From Zhengitettix transpicula (lineage: Eukaryota; Arthropoda; Insecta; Orthoptera; Tetrigidae): DNA of 64,000 bases. Below are positions 23,409 to 33,995 of this stretch, piece after piece. The stretch covers positions 223,578,246-223,642,245 of the forward strand of contig CM073590.1 of assembly GCA_037074705.1 (NCBI GenBank), read 5' to 3'. Positions within the stretch are counted from its first letter, which is position 1. Each line of letters begins with the position of its first letter. Under the pieces are notes generated by a model. The model was not told the DNA's origin, searched no databases, and was given only the letters and a program-made list of their open reading frames with translations. The position numbers and the translations under genes were made by a program.

Positions 23409-25081
23409 GTTAGAAGATGAATTTGACGCATCTTGATGATATCGAATATATTTATTTAACAACTATTTAAGCTGAATCTAATACATTCGCGGAGCGATAT
23501 GATTTAATAACGCTCTATTAAACAATACACATTTCTTGTGGTAATTCAGTTAATTACTAAAATTATTTTCAGCATTAGGTTGCAGTTTCTACAAAACATT
23601 TTCAGAAGCAGTAAAATATAATTTTGAAATTATATTCACTGCCGTAACGTGTAATGAAGGAACCAGAAAATCGTCGTGAAATGAGGCACTTATATTTTTG
23701 ATACAGTAACTGAATTTCTTGAGTTTGAAAGCAGGTGGTTGTTGTGGTGGTAACACTCTCTGGAAGAACCTTAGAAAGTTAATGACTTGTTTTCCACTGT
23801 GGGGCAACGATTTCAAAAGTTCTGCGAGTAACTCTCGTCTCCAAGTTTCTCGCAACAGCTGGTTGGTTTGGTTCAAAGTTTCCAAGTTGTTGGAAGACAT
23901 AACAAGCAAACAGCATCTTGCACACACTTCAAAAAGTTTTATCGAACTAGTTTGGAGTTCCGATTTCTTTCGGCTCGTTACACAATTTCTTCCGCGATTT
24001 TAGATATTAATTCCCGAAGCCTACTTTAGCTTTTCGCAAAAACTTCCTTGATTATTACTTTACAGTAAAATCAACACTCCGAATTTTAGAAACTATAAAA
24101 AATTAATATCAGAACTTAAAAAAAATATTCTTAAAAAGTGATTAGATATTTGTGCTTATGTAGCATAAAATTGTAAAAAATAATATATGTACGATTGCGA
24201 AACTCGATAGTAGAATAATGAATAATTTGGAAATATGGTGTCCCTCAAAAATGTTGAATATTAAAATTTATTTCAGCCCAGAATAAAACAATGTATATTA
24301 GTAGAAAGGGGATATAAATAATAGTAGCTCTGACTCGTATTTATTAAATATTTTGATGAAGTTGACGAGGCACAGCTGTTCCATTATAATATTCTATAGT
24401 GTACTTTCCGATTTAGTGAACAGTTTACTCCACGATCAGTTTTCTCTCATTATATATTTGACGAAATCCAAGTACTTTAAAAGTATCCTTTCGTCTATTT
24501 CGCGCAGTCACGTTCCGATAGACTGCGCCAGCACGATGATTAATACAAATTGAGAGTGAGTGGTGCGTTGGGCTGGAATGACGAATGACTGATCATTAAT
24601 AACGGAGGCATTGGAAATGTAATGCTTGGTGAGGCATCACTAATTTATTTCATAAAATTTGGTTGCAAGGAGCTACGTCGGGCGTGAAACGTTCCACTGC
24701 CAGGAGCCAAGACTCGGGCCTGTTTAGTTGTAATATCTCTGGTTAAAGGTGCATCTCCTGTGAAAGGCCCGCTGTTTAGAAGCGAGGCACGTACTCGACA
24801 CGCATACAAACAGAACAGATGTTCTTCACCGCGATCCAAGAAGCACGTCCGAATCCTCACTCCGCAACCTTCCGCGTGTGTAACTGACAAAGTCAAGGTA
24901 CGAGTAGACCATCAAAGGTTCAAGCTGGAATCAGATCGTGTGACTGCCGCAATTTTAGAAAACCACGCTAAAAGCTCGTCGGAAATTAGAACCGAAATTA
25001 CCTCGAAAACGAATCCAATTTCTCACACAATATGGATTATTATAATAATATATTGGAAGCGCACACATGCCGTGCATTACA
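23409..25081. other. Non-coding sequence with an unassigned minus-strand frame
   Basis: The best frame is minus 23,589-23,927. It opens with GTG, and its first ATG is near 23,900, giving about 103 residues. It begins amphipathic (ETLNQTNQLLRETW, then ELLAELLKSLPHSGKQVINF) and becomes Pro- and Lys-rich. The LPHSGKQVINFL part superficially resembles the C-terminal half of a CARD-type helical bundle, but too little is present to call it. 24,640-24,900 is GC-richer, with a 117-codon plus frame of no known family. The remainder is AT-rich. Confidence 0.3.
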
Positions 25082-25850
25082 TTACCATCTTTCCTTGCTG
25101 TAAGCTACGATAGATTTTCGTCTATTCCTACATTTTACAATATATCTGTCACAAGCTTCTAAACACAATTCACACACACACTCGTCTTTTGGTTCATGAA
25201 ATACTTTGTTTAAGCACACTTTATGGTGAAAGCCATGGATCGCCAGTCTCGTCTTCGTGTGGCGTAGTTCATGGTTGGCTTCCATCCATGTCCTGTCCTG
25301 CATAGCAGATGTTGCATAGAAGTCCTCCGGTATGTTCCGTTTCCTCTCATACAGATGCTGTAAAAGCTGTCTGAAGCTGGAACCAGCTGGTAGTATCAGA
25401 TCATATCTTAAATCCTCTATTAGGAAGGTCTCCCTGGTAAGCTCGTACACTAGCCTCGATCTTGAATTTTGTGGAACTCCTAAATTTCTTTTCAGGTATC
25501 TAGCCTTTACTCGCTCCAGTTCTTCCAGTTGTCTGTACGTGAGGTATTCTCCTAGTAATTCTAGGCCATACGTCAGCTCATTCATAGCTCTAGTGGCCGC
25601 CACAGCTCTAGATCTTATATGCAGTATGAAACTCCTTCCCGTTGTTTGGATTGTGATGCCTAGATATTTAAAGTTGTTAGCCGTCTTGAGTAATTTACCA
25701 TTGCATTTGACGTTCTCTGCTTCAGTGAGTCTTCCTCCTTTCCTGAAAACTACCAACTCCGTCTTCTCTTCATTTATCTGTACATCATTTCTTTCCGCCC
25801 ATTCACTTAGTGTGTTTAGTATATGGATTATTAAACGACGGATAAAACAG
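25082..25850 (-). pseudogene. 5'-truncated non-LTR retrotransposon, reverse-transcriptase C-terminal part, frame intact
   Basis: A 278-codon minus-strand frame (25,082-25,918) reads as the end of a LINE ORF2 from about residue 33. LSEWAERNDVQINEEKTELV (37-56), then CNGKLLKTANNFKYLGITI (72-90), is the reverse-transcriptase thumb-entry region common to LINEs. The C-terminus has a Cys cluster, C247, C249, C252, C256 and C263, in a CxCxxCxxxC...C arrangement typical of LINE zinc-knuckle ends. The catalytic palm with the YxDD motif, the endonuclease domain and the rest of ORF2 are absent. Sequence above about 25,850 no longer looks like LINE, consistent with 5' truncation on insertion. With no stops over about 770 bp it is younger than the other LINE remnants here. 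It cannot encode an active enzyme. Confidence 0.85.
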
Positions 25851-28228
25851 AATTTGAGTCTTGTAGGCACCTTTGGTAACATCCACTGGAACCAGAGATT
25901 CGTCGTATATAGTTCCATTGTCAGTAATCGGATAGTACCAGAGAACAGATGGTACTTTATTGCAGTGACAACCGAGATCGCCGGACTTCCACGCGATTGA
26001 GTTTCCGGTAATCAAATGTCATCACATTCCTGAGGTACAGTCGGACGAAGAATTACAAATTCATTGAAATGTACGAATGCATAAAAATCTATCTTAATTT
26101 TAGTAACAGATCCTACGATTTCCAGATGACATTTCAGTAAGGTCAGAGGATGATTTGGAAAAATTTAGGAGAAAATATTAAACAAGATCTGAATTTTACA
26201 GCAATATAAGAAGAGCGGATGTTGAAGGTAAGACAATGGCATACGAAATTGTTCTGCAGCCATATACTAGTTCGTGTCCGCTTGAGACAAAATACTCTGG
26301 TGACTCACGAAATGGACTCCGAGATGACTTTAGCCGACAAGTAAGTGCAGGTATCAGAAACTGCACGTGTATCAAATGGACATGTTCATTCCTGCTCTCG
26401 TGACTTAAATCTCCACTTTTATGGCATCTACAGAGACCGCAAGTGATCTCAAAAAATGAACAACACCCTGAGACTAATCTGGAGACTTTCACGAGATTAT
26501 GGTTTGACTAAATCCGACGAAAGGCATCGACAAACTATTCCAGAAAGGGATCGATTTGCGAACAAAGGAATAAAAAATCCGCAAGGTAACACACAGAAAG
26601 AAATTCTTATTTAAAAACGGCTCCGATGAGGTAGATGTTTAAGGATCAAGATTTACAAGCTTAACCCCGGGAAAAACATAACTAGGACAGAATAAACATA
26701 AAACACAACACTCCAATATTGATGTATTCAACCATCTTTTCACTCCGTTTGTATTTTTCCTGCTCTTGAAACATACAGACTAATTAATGGTCCTGAATTA
26801 ACTCTTTTGTCAGGTCAGACTTCGCCGTAATTTCGCGAGTTGTAAATAAATTTCCCGTTTACATTGAATTATATCGTTAAAGAGATTATACGAGGGAAAA
26901 AATTGCCGTCAAAATTTCTTCAAAGATTAAAACACGCTAAAAGTGTCCGAAACCCCCCTTATATTCTATGCTGGGTGTTTTCTTTTTCAGTCACATGTGC
27001 TATCATTGTTAAAAAAAGACGCATCTACTACGATTCTTGTCTTGCCAAACGACTTGGGGAACCTTGAACTTAGTCCAAGCTCCCTGCAGATATCTTAAAC
27101 ACTTGGCTTTCCGTGTTGCAGCCTTACATTACGGATTTGATAAGATAAACAGTTAGAACCCGACCGCAAAACTTCAGTTGCACCGCACAATGCTAATAAA
27201 TGAGATAAATACATTTATTATATCTCAAAAAGAAAATATACATTTGTAAAAACTAGCATTATCCAGACTGTCCGTGATAAGACTTTCTAATTAGTATATA
27301 AAAAAGTTATTTGATACATGTATTTTCTTTCTGTGTACATAATTTATAAGTTGAGTTCATGAATATAATAGCCCTTCGTCCTTTTAGGTTAATTAGAGGA
27401 AACCTTTTCCAGGACCAGATACAATTTATCTGAAAATCTTGGAAATTTTTATATCGTAAGCGTCATTACTATTGCTAATTTTGATTTTACTTTGATGTAA
27501 AACGTTTCCGGCAGTATGTTAGTTGTGGTTGCGTGAGAGATGTCACATCCTATTAGAAAAATAATCCTGCAGCTCACAGTGAAAAAAAGATAGATATCAT
27601 TTATATCCATATCAGTGACTCAGAACTGGCACAATAATATATTATGAATTCTATTTCAAATCGCACCTGAACATTCATTCGCACCCCGAAATGAATTTGT
27701 AAAATTCAGTACAGATAAATTACATTTAAATACATTAAACCTATCGCAGCTCGTCGCTATAGTGTTCACTACAGGTTTTATTGGCGTCATATACGTTCTT
27801 GACTTGGTTTCATTTTTCCAATACTAGCACAGAATTCCAACTGCTTCTCCATTAATTTTCCAGACTTCCCGGCGGCCAGCTACAGTAAACAAGTGCAGCG
27901 AATTGAATTTTCTGCCTATTCTTATTTAGCCTTGGTAATTACTTGCTTAAGTTTTTTTTATATTAATCGCGCAAAGACCATTTCCGCGTCTTTGTAAATA
28001 TGTTAGCTAAACTTGTGAACCGACTTATAGTAACTTCAGTCGAGTGTTTCGTTACCCAGGACGACAGGCGATTATAATACGGTAAGATCATCCATGAAGG
28101 TGTCTGTGGAAACCATGGGTGACAAAAATGGATGTAAATTTGTTCATTACAGACAAATATTCAATCAATCCCTGTTAACTGATATCGGTGATCCAAGCCA
28201 GTAGGGTAACGCTAAGTGATATATATAT
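25851..28228. other. Non-coding sequence flanking the LINE
   Basis: At 25,803-26,015 on minus a second 70-codon frame in another phase (containing PSVLWYYPITDNGTIYDES) runs into the LINE. I do not recognise it. 26,110-26,160 on plus gives a short RT-like DDISVRSEDDLEKF, but the surroundings do not confirm it. 26,600-28,228 shows only short frames. Confidence 0.35.
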
Positions 28229-29138
28229 TGTGGTAATTAAAAGAAAATAATTAATTAATAAACAAAAATTTGAACTCGCATTGTTAGCGGCATAAATCAC
28301 ACAAGTCGTACACAAGAATGCAATGCTTTCTGGTATTGTAGAGGTTGGTTCGCTAGACGCGCAGAGCAGAGTCTGTGAGGAGGCGAGCTCCAGTAAAGTC
28401 TTCGTGGAAATATAGCAGTGGACAGACGAAAAGTATAAAATCCAGAAAGTGCCTAGATACATGTAACAACAACTAAAACGTTTAAAAAAAATTTTCAAGT
28501 TGCAGCCTGCGAGATAAATACGTAACATTCAACGCTAAATATTTAGAGCGCTGAGTCTACATTATTGTATTCTCGATTCAGACCACGAACGTCAATTTTG
28601 GGAGCCCAGGTAAATGCATCCAGCAGTTGACAAACTTCGGAACGAGTTAGTAATATTTCTTAAACGAACAGTGAACCAACTTTTGCAAAAATAAAAGTGC
28701 TGATTAGAGTCAGTGGAAAATAATGGCCTGTCTATAAAGTGCAATAAGTGTGAGTGTACGAACGAGACAATTTCCTTGAATACCAGAGACAGTAAGGTAA
28801 AATTGCACAGAATTTCTATCTGTAAATTTTAGTCAGATTTCGAATTTCGTTCAGAATTTAAAGTTAATAATTTATATTTTTCCATTGTAATAATCTATTG
28901 ATGAATTAAGTCCATGATAGGTTCATAAAATTTTTAATGTTCACCAGTATTTTCTTTATAAAAGGCCCAGTAAACGACCCTGAGATATAGTCATTTAATT
29001 GTGAAAGATTAATTGATAATGTAAATTGAATTTTATTTTCCTAAATAACTTTTGTAAATTATAATTGTTTGCGGTTAATAAATGTTAATTGTTTGTTTTA
29101 ATTGATTTTGCATTCTTTATTGGACGTAAAATACTACA
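28229..29138 (+). mobile_element. Probable diverged LTR related to the 39.2-kb solo LTR
   Basis: From 28,496 to the end it aligns collinearly with 39,879-40,532: AAGTTGCAGCCTGCGAGA, a TGCATCCAGC block, GTCTATAAAGTG plus GAACGAG, CCCAGTAAACGACCCTGAGA, and an end in TTATTGGAC...ACTACA. The likely boundaries are TGTGGTA (28,229) and TACTACA (29,132-29,138), which are inverted at six of seven positions. TATAAAA at 28,434-28,440 could be its promoter element. I see no clean target-site duplication and no internal retroelement genes. The 5' boundary is a guess, and the region before 28,490 does not align with the other LTR. Confidence 0.5.
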
Positions 29139-29955
29139 AATAGACGCCTTAACGTGAGGCATTGCTTTTAATTTAATTTTCTTTCATATGTAAATTACTA
29201 CTATATATATGGCAAATCGGAATTACGTTTATCTGGAAGGTGAACATTTCCTTGGCCTAAAAGGTTCTTCTACCGTGATCCCTTTATATTAATTTCTATT
29301 TACTGAATATGAATGAATCTTCTCGTTTAATTAATGCTTCATTTAACCCAACAGAATTTAGATCTTTTCATTCCATTTTTTAATTTACGTTTAAATGAAG
29401 TTTCTCGTGTTTTTTTTGTGGTATAGCGAAGAGTAAGGACGGTAGACAAATTTAAGTACGAACAAGAATTTAGTCGAACACAATAAAGGTAAAAGAAATA
29501 TTAAAGTGAACGAAAGTGATTGCAAAATAACGAAACCAGAACGAGCGATATCTATGCGAAATAAACAATGAAGGAAAAACAAGATAATCCGATCTGAAAC
29601 AGCGGGTGGAGGGGTTATGTTATCGAAATTAAAACGCTTAATGAGCAATTACTTGCAAAACAGAGTTTAATTTGTTGATAGCGGGGTAATTTAGCACTTT
29701 TGTTTACACATACCACATTTGATGGCTTCCCGTACGTTAATAGGACAAAATAACGACTAGGAGCGTATTTCCTTTCAAGCCGCTATTATTTCAGCGAAAG
29801 TAATCTAACTCTCGGGTCATTAAAAACCCGATGCATTCGTCCGCTTCAGCAACATTCAGTAGCCACGTAGACACTTGAATTATTTTTTTGAGTATATTCA
29901 ATGGTTAAGTACCTTGGAAGTCTTTTGTAGAATGGTGGCTACAGCACGAAGTGAA
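29139..29955. other. Non-coding sequence
   Basis: AT-rich, with one 85-codon minus frame (29,391-29,648) rich in Leu and Phe and without a known domain. Confidence 0.45.
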
Positions 29956-30380
29956 TAAGGTCACGTATAACTCCAATGGCCAAGGCAGCATTCACCAAGA
30001 AAAGGGCTCTACTGACGAGGAAATCGAAATGCAGAATTACGGAAGAATCTGGTAAAGTGGGAAGCCGAGCTTTGTATGGTTCAGAAAAAAATGGATTATG
30101 AAAGACGGAGAACCTGGAAAGGTTTGAAATAAGGTGTTGGATAAGAATTGATAAAACAAACTAGGCAGAAATAGGAAAAAATGAAGAGGTTGTAAGAAGA
30201 ATAAATTACCTTGACTACAATTTTTAAGAGAAAGACAAACGGGAACGGATGTATTTCAAGGAGAAATTGTCCATCAAAGGACACGTGTATGGAATTCCAG
30301 GTAGCGGAAGAAGAGAGCAGCAGCTGTACGACTTCAGGGGAGAAAGAAGGAAGAAGACCAGGACAGTGCTAGTTTACAGA
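29956..30380 (+). pseudogene. Decayed LINE reverse-transcriptase C-terminal fragment
   Basis: Plus-strand reading, with stops and shifts, gives IRSRITPMAKAAFTKKRAL (from about 29,958) and SRALYGSEKNG. It then gives LERFEIRCWIRIDKTN and KNEEVVRRINY to about 30,215, and further basic remnants to 30,380. This order (MAKxAFxxKR, ALYGxE.W, E.FE.xxWxRI, NExVxxRI) is the conserved C-terminal signature of a LINE family widespread in insects, often annotated as endonuclease-reverse transcriptase. At least two stop codons and a frameshift are visible. A 79-codon frame at 30,249-30,488 is a by-product. Confidence 0.75.
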
Positions 30381-30910
30381 GTACATGTCATAACATCAGA
30401 TCACTTTAAGATCCGAATTTCAGAGAACGAAGCCGTCCTCGACTTGTTTCTGAAACAACACACAACGCCGTTTTACAAGAAGGTGTAGGTCACGTATTTT
30501 TCACACACGTCCTGCTTAATTTAACGTACAGCTTCAGGATTATACCGAGCGTTCCTGGGAGCAAGTTAGAACTTTCTCCGCTATCACATGACCTTCCTTC
30601 CCTTTTCAAATACCATCAATCTCGTGTTCCCGTTATAGACTTAACTTTCCGCCTCCGTCGAGACACAAAGAAAGTCAGTGTCAAGTACCTGATAAAAGTA
30701 GACAAGCCTTCTAGGGAAAGCGAATACAACCTTAGAAATGTTATCGATCCTCACACTACCATGTCAATAAATAAGGTTCTTTGTAGTTCGTTGAATAATT
30801 AACAAATTGCAATAAAAACCAAATCAGGGCAATGACTACGATTAAATTCGACGGAATGATAATCGGGTAATTGCAGAGGATCGCAGAAAACTCGCAGCGG
30901 GTAAAAATAC
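30381..30910. other. Non-coding sequence
   Basis: No gene recognised. Moderately mixed composition with short frames. Confidence 0.45.
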
Positions 30911-31000
30911 CCTTTTGCATCCCCCTTTCAAATCCCTTCCTATGCTATTAAAGGGGAGTTGCCCAACGTGGATTACCCTCATGTAGCCTGTTGCCCTAAA
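30911..31000 (+). mobile_element. Family A SINE-like element, 3' terminal 90 bp only
   Basis: It matches the last 90 bp of family A (TGCATCCCCCTTTCAAATCC through GTAGCCTGTTGCCCTAAA). The poly(A) tail is replaced by a TA microsatellite at 31,000-31,017. It is severely 5'-truncated. GTAAAAA on both sides (30,901 and 31,018) could be a short duplication but is weak. Confidence 0.85.
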
Positions 31001-31017
31001 TATATATATATATATAT
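31000..31017. repeat. (TA)n microsatellite at a retroposon tail
   Basis: TA repeats directly follow the CCCTAAA end of the family A copy, so the tail may have evolved into a microsatellite. Confidence 0.85.
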
Positions 31018-32112
31018 GTAAAAAAATATTTATAATCCTGTGCCAACACTTCAAGAGACGTTTTTCTCTTCATTGTTCATTTCGTTCATTTTTGGTTATT
31101 ACTGGTTTGATAATTCCATCAATCACTTTCTGACACTCCGTTTTTTGCCTTTCTTCTGTTTGTCAATCTTCCTCTATTTCACGGACAATGGAATGACAAA
31201 AAACGTCGCTACAAAAAAATATTCAAGATAATTCGGTAGCTTAATTTGGAATGACTGTCATTTTGTGGAAGAGCTCGATCCAATGGATGCTGTGGAGGTT
31301 TCCAGCAGAAGATAAACAGAATTGTTCTTTAATGTTCAAAACGAGGGTTATTTCTTCACATTTCATTTTTTGTCTTGACTTACTACTGATATTTAAACAG
31401 AGTTTATCACTACGAGGACACATTACTGCATCGCAAGAAGCCAGCTTAACGATCGCCATAGTTCCGAGTGCTCGTGATTTTACCAAATATTCCATCGCAA
31501 CTTTGTCTACAATTTTTTTCTTTTATACAACGTTTAATTTGTTGTATAATAGATGTGTGTATTTCTTAATTATTATTATAATTAATATCAACTTGTCCCA
31601 GTTACCCACCAAGAAGCCCTCAAACAATGAATTAAAATTATTGCGTGTTTTAAATTAAATTGTGAGCAATTGTTTCGAGCTTTGTCAGGACGAGAATCCA
31701 GAGTCAATTGTATTACAGTGTTTAACTATGTTATATTACAACGGTCGTAAGTGTCACTATTTCAGTTATGTGATTGCACACGACGGAGACGTTATTCGTA
31801 ATTAGACTGACGTTTTCTTAATTTGTATGGCAATTATGCATACGTTTACCCTTCTAACAATTCTTTACAACACAATTAGATTCCGTCCGAACCGTACTCC
31901 TGTAACGGGCAAGAGAAACCTAGAGGGTATGGATGTAAAATTTTATTTTTTGGGCAGTCTTTCAAGTTAAGACTTTCTTAAGATAGGTTAAATACGTTAC
32001 TCGAATTTCCAAATTGCTTGTGATATTTTAAGATAAAAATGTATTTTAATATTTAATGTAATCTGACAATAATCATTCGATAAATAAATAACCAAGCAAT
32101 ATATCAGGAAAA
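31018..32112. other. Non-coding sequence
   Basis: A 135-codon plus frame (31,251-31,658) overlaps an 84-codon minus frame. Neither has a domain I recognise. 31,434-31,461 repeats a 28-mer found at 17,393-17,420. The remainder is AT-rich. Confidence 0.4.
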
Positions 32113-32371
32113 TTTATTAACTAATTAAACTCCATTATCAATTCAAAAGTCATTTCGCACACAATTTTGGGACATCTTCAGGTAAACGGGTAATGTTTTG
32201 GGCTACAACCATCACAGAACGCAATCCACGACTCTAAATGCACATTTGTTATAATTTGGCATATATATGCCTACATTCAAAACTCCACATTACCTGTTTA
32301 CTTGAAGAAGTACCAAAATAGTGGACAAAACGTCGTACGAACTGATTTTTTGGTTTAATTAATTAAAAAAT
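32113..32371. mobile_element. Foldback element, family C
   Basis: Arms of about 80 bp, 32,115-32,195 and 32,289-32,369, are inverted copies. Matching pieces are TAATTAAAC with TTTAATTA, ACAATTTTGGGAC with TACCAAAATAGTG, and CAGGTAAACGGGTAATG with CATTACCTGTTTACTTG. A spacer of about 93 bp separates them. The outermost bases are TTAA-rich, so a TTAA or TA target is possible but cannot be resolved. No protein. Confidence 0.75.
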
Positions 32372-33800
32372 GTTTTTTTAAAACTTCTAATGAAGTGATG
32401 TTTATGAGAAGATTTATCCTACGTCCAGCCACCAACAAACCACACTTCGTTACATTAAATGGTGTGACGTATTTGTTAATAATTTTATACTGTAGGAAAT
32501 AAATGTTCGAAAATCGACATATATTTTTATCGACCCAAGAATAATAGTCACAATTTATTTTCGCAAATGAATGTTGGAGAAAATCCGGACGACTATAGAT
32601 GGGTACAGGGGACAATATATAAGAGTAGGGAAATCAGCGAAAGTAATAACCACAAATTACGCAAGACGTTGATGGCGCGAGTATGCAGAGATGAAGACGG
32701 AGAACAATAGGACGAAATGGAAGGACCGCGACAAACCAGTCACAGTGTGGATTACTTTGAAAGGGATGAAGGGGGGGAACGATAACGTAATGTCTACCTA
32801 ATGGCGCAAATATGAAGTGTTGAGAGATTTTACGACTGAGAGTAGTCCCTTTCTAATCAAGTAAGTACGAGCTGGTGAGAGGAGAGCCTGCAATTACTGA
32901 AATGCGAGAGCGGGAGTGACGTGTCACGGATGCTGGCTCCAGAGGGGAACACCGTTCCCACGGGACTCTTCTTCCCAAGCCACGTGCCAACTGTCAACGC
33001 GAACCAACATAGCAACATTTCAGTACACACGGGCCCCATACAATCAAATTTAAAAAGTGTGAATACTTTACTAAATATTTATAGTAAACAGCAGGAAAGT
33101 CTGACCAATTGCAAAATTAGCTTCTTTATGACATCTAATATCACCATAAAAAAATGAAACAAGTTTTCGAGTTTCTAAGCCAGTAGAATACTGACGTTTC
33201 GATTAATTTCTCTTCTTTTTAAAAAAAATCGAAGCCATCGAATCGTCGCTGTGGGTTACGAGCCCAAAAACGATGTCAACAATTACACTAAGAAAGTTTA
33301 ATACTTATTAAAATTAATGGTAATTTTGTACAACATATGACTTCAACGGTTGAGCCTTGTTTCTAATCCATCCACAGATCAATGAGGACTTAATATAAAC
33401 CTAATTTCTAGAACATGATCGTAGCAATGAATGGAGTCAATTTCAATTCCATGGGATGCGGTGATTTAAGAGCACAGATATGACGTTTTTGACAATAACC
33501 ACGTTGGATATGAGTTTACAGTTAAGTGAATTCGCAAAAAAAGTACTCTCAGAATCAAACGTAACGGAATAAAAAAATAAACGAAGAAACAAAAAATGGC
33601 ATATATACGTTGATATTGAAGACCTAAAGAAATTAACAGATTCAACAACTATGTTAGAAAGAATACTAATAACGTGCACATTATCATAAAGAGCAACAAC
33701 ACTTACTCTATAGATTTTGAAAACTTAAGAAAAGACGTGATCGAAAATAGTGGAGAATGAAAATAATCTGTGGATTTGAAAGTAAAATAATAATATAAAA
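32372..33800. other. Non-coding sequence
   Basis: Short frames only, at most 86 codons. A GC-richer patch at 32,640-33,040 has no gene I can identify. Confidence 0.45.
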
Positions 33801-33995
33801 CCGACCTCCTGTAATGTAGGGGTCAGCGTGACTGCCTCGCATCACAGAGGTCCAGGGTTCGAATCCCGAATCATGTTTGTGTGCGTGAGAGAAACTCAAT
33901 TAGTCCCCCAACTAGGCAAAAATTAGTACCGATAATGAGTCGCTAATAACTTGAGAAGTTGATGCAACTGTAAATAAATTATTAAAAAAAATTAT
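33801..33995 (+). mobile_element. tRNA-derived SINE
   Basis: The head is tRNA-like. The A-box region lies at about 33,817-33,828 (TAGGGGTCAGCG, followed by TGACTGCC), and an exact B box, GGTTCGAATCC, lies at 33,856-33,866. Spacing and wording (GTCAGCGTGACTGCCT...GGTCCAGGGTTCGAATCCC) match the tRNA-related heads of common arthropod SINEs. A unique body and an A/T-rich tail (33,965-33,995) follow. The acceptor and anticodon stems do not fold as a functional tRNA, so this is not a tRNA gene. Boundaries are approximate, and I could not fix a target-site duplication. Confidence 0.8.

Noticed and set aside
23700..23927. CARD-domain protein exon
   Set aside because: Similarity is limited to a dozen residues by memory of the fold, with no start context or splice evidence.
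25332..26000. 222-codon plus frame
   Set aside because: It is antisense to the LINE reverse-transcriptase frame, which has clear motifs. The plus frame has none.
26110..26400. Possible LINE fragment (DDISVRSEDDLEKF)
   Set aside because: Only one short RT-like match. The expected following motifs (KTK, YLG) are absent or misplaced.
31251..31658. 135-codon plus frame as a gene
   Set aside because: Its second half is low-complexity Phe/Ile/Leu from AT-rich DNA, it overlaps an antisense frame, and it shows no domain.
33811..33880. Functional tRNA gene
   Set aside because: The B box is canonical but the A-box region and stems are not those of a working tRNA, and a SINE-type body and tail follow.
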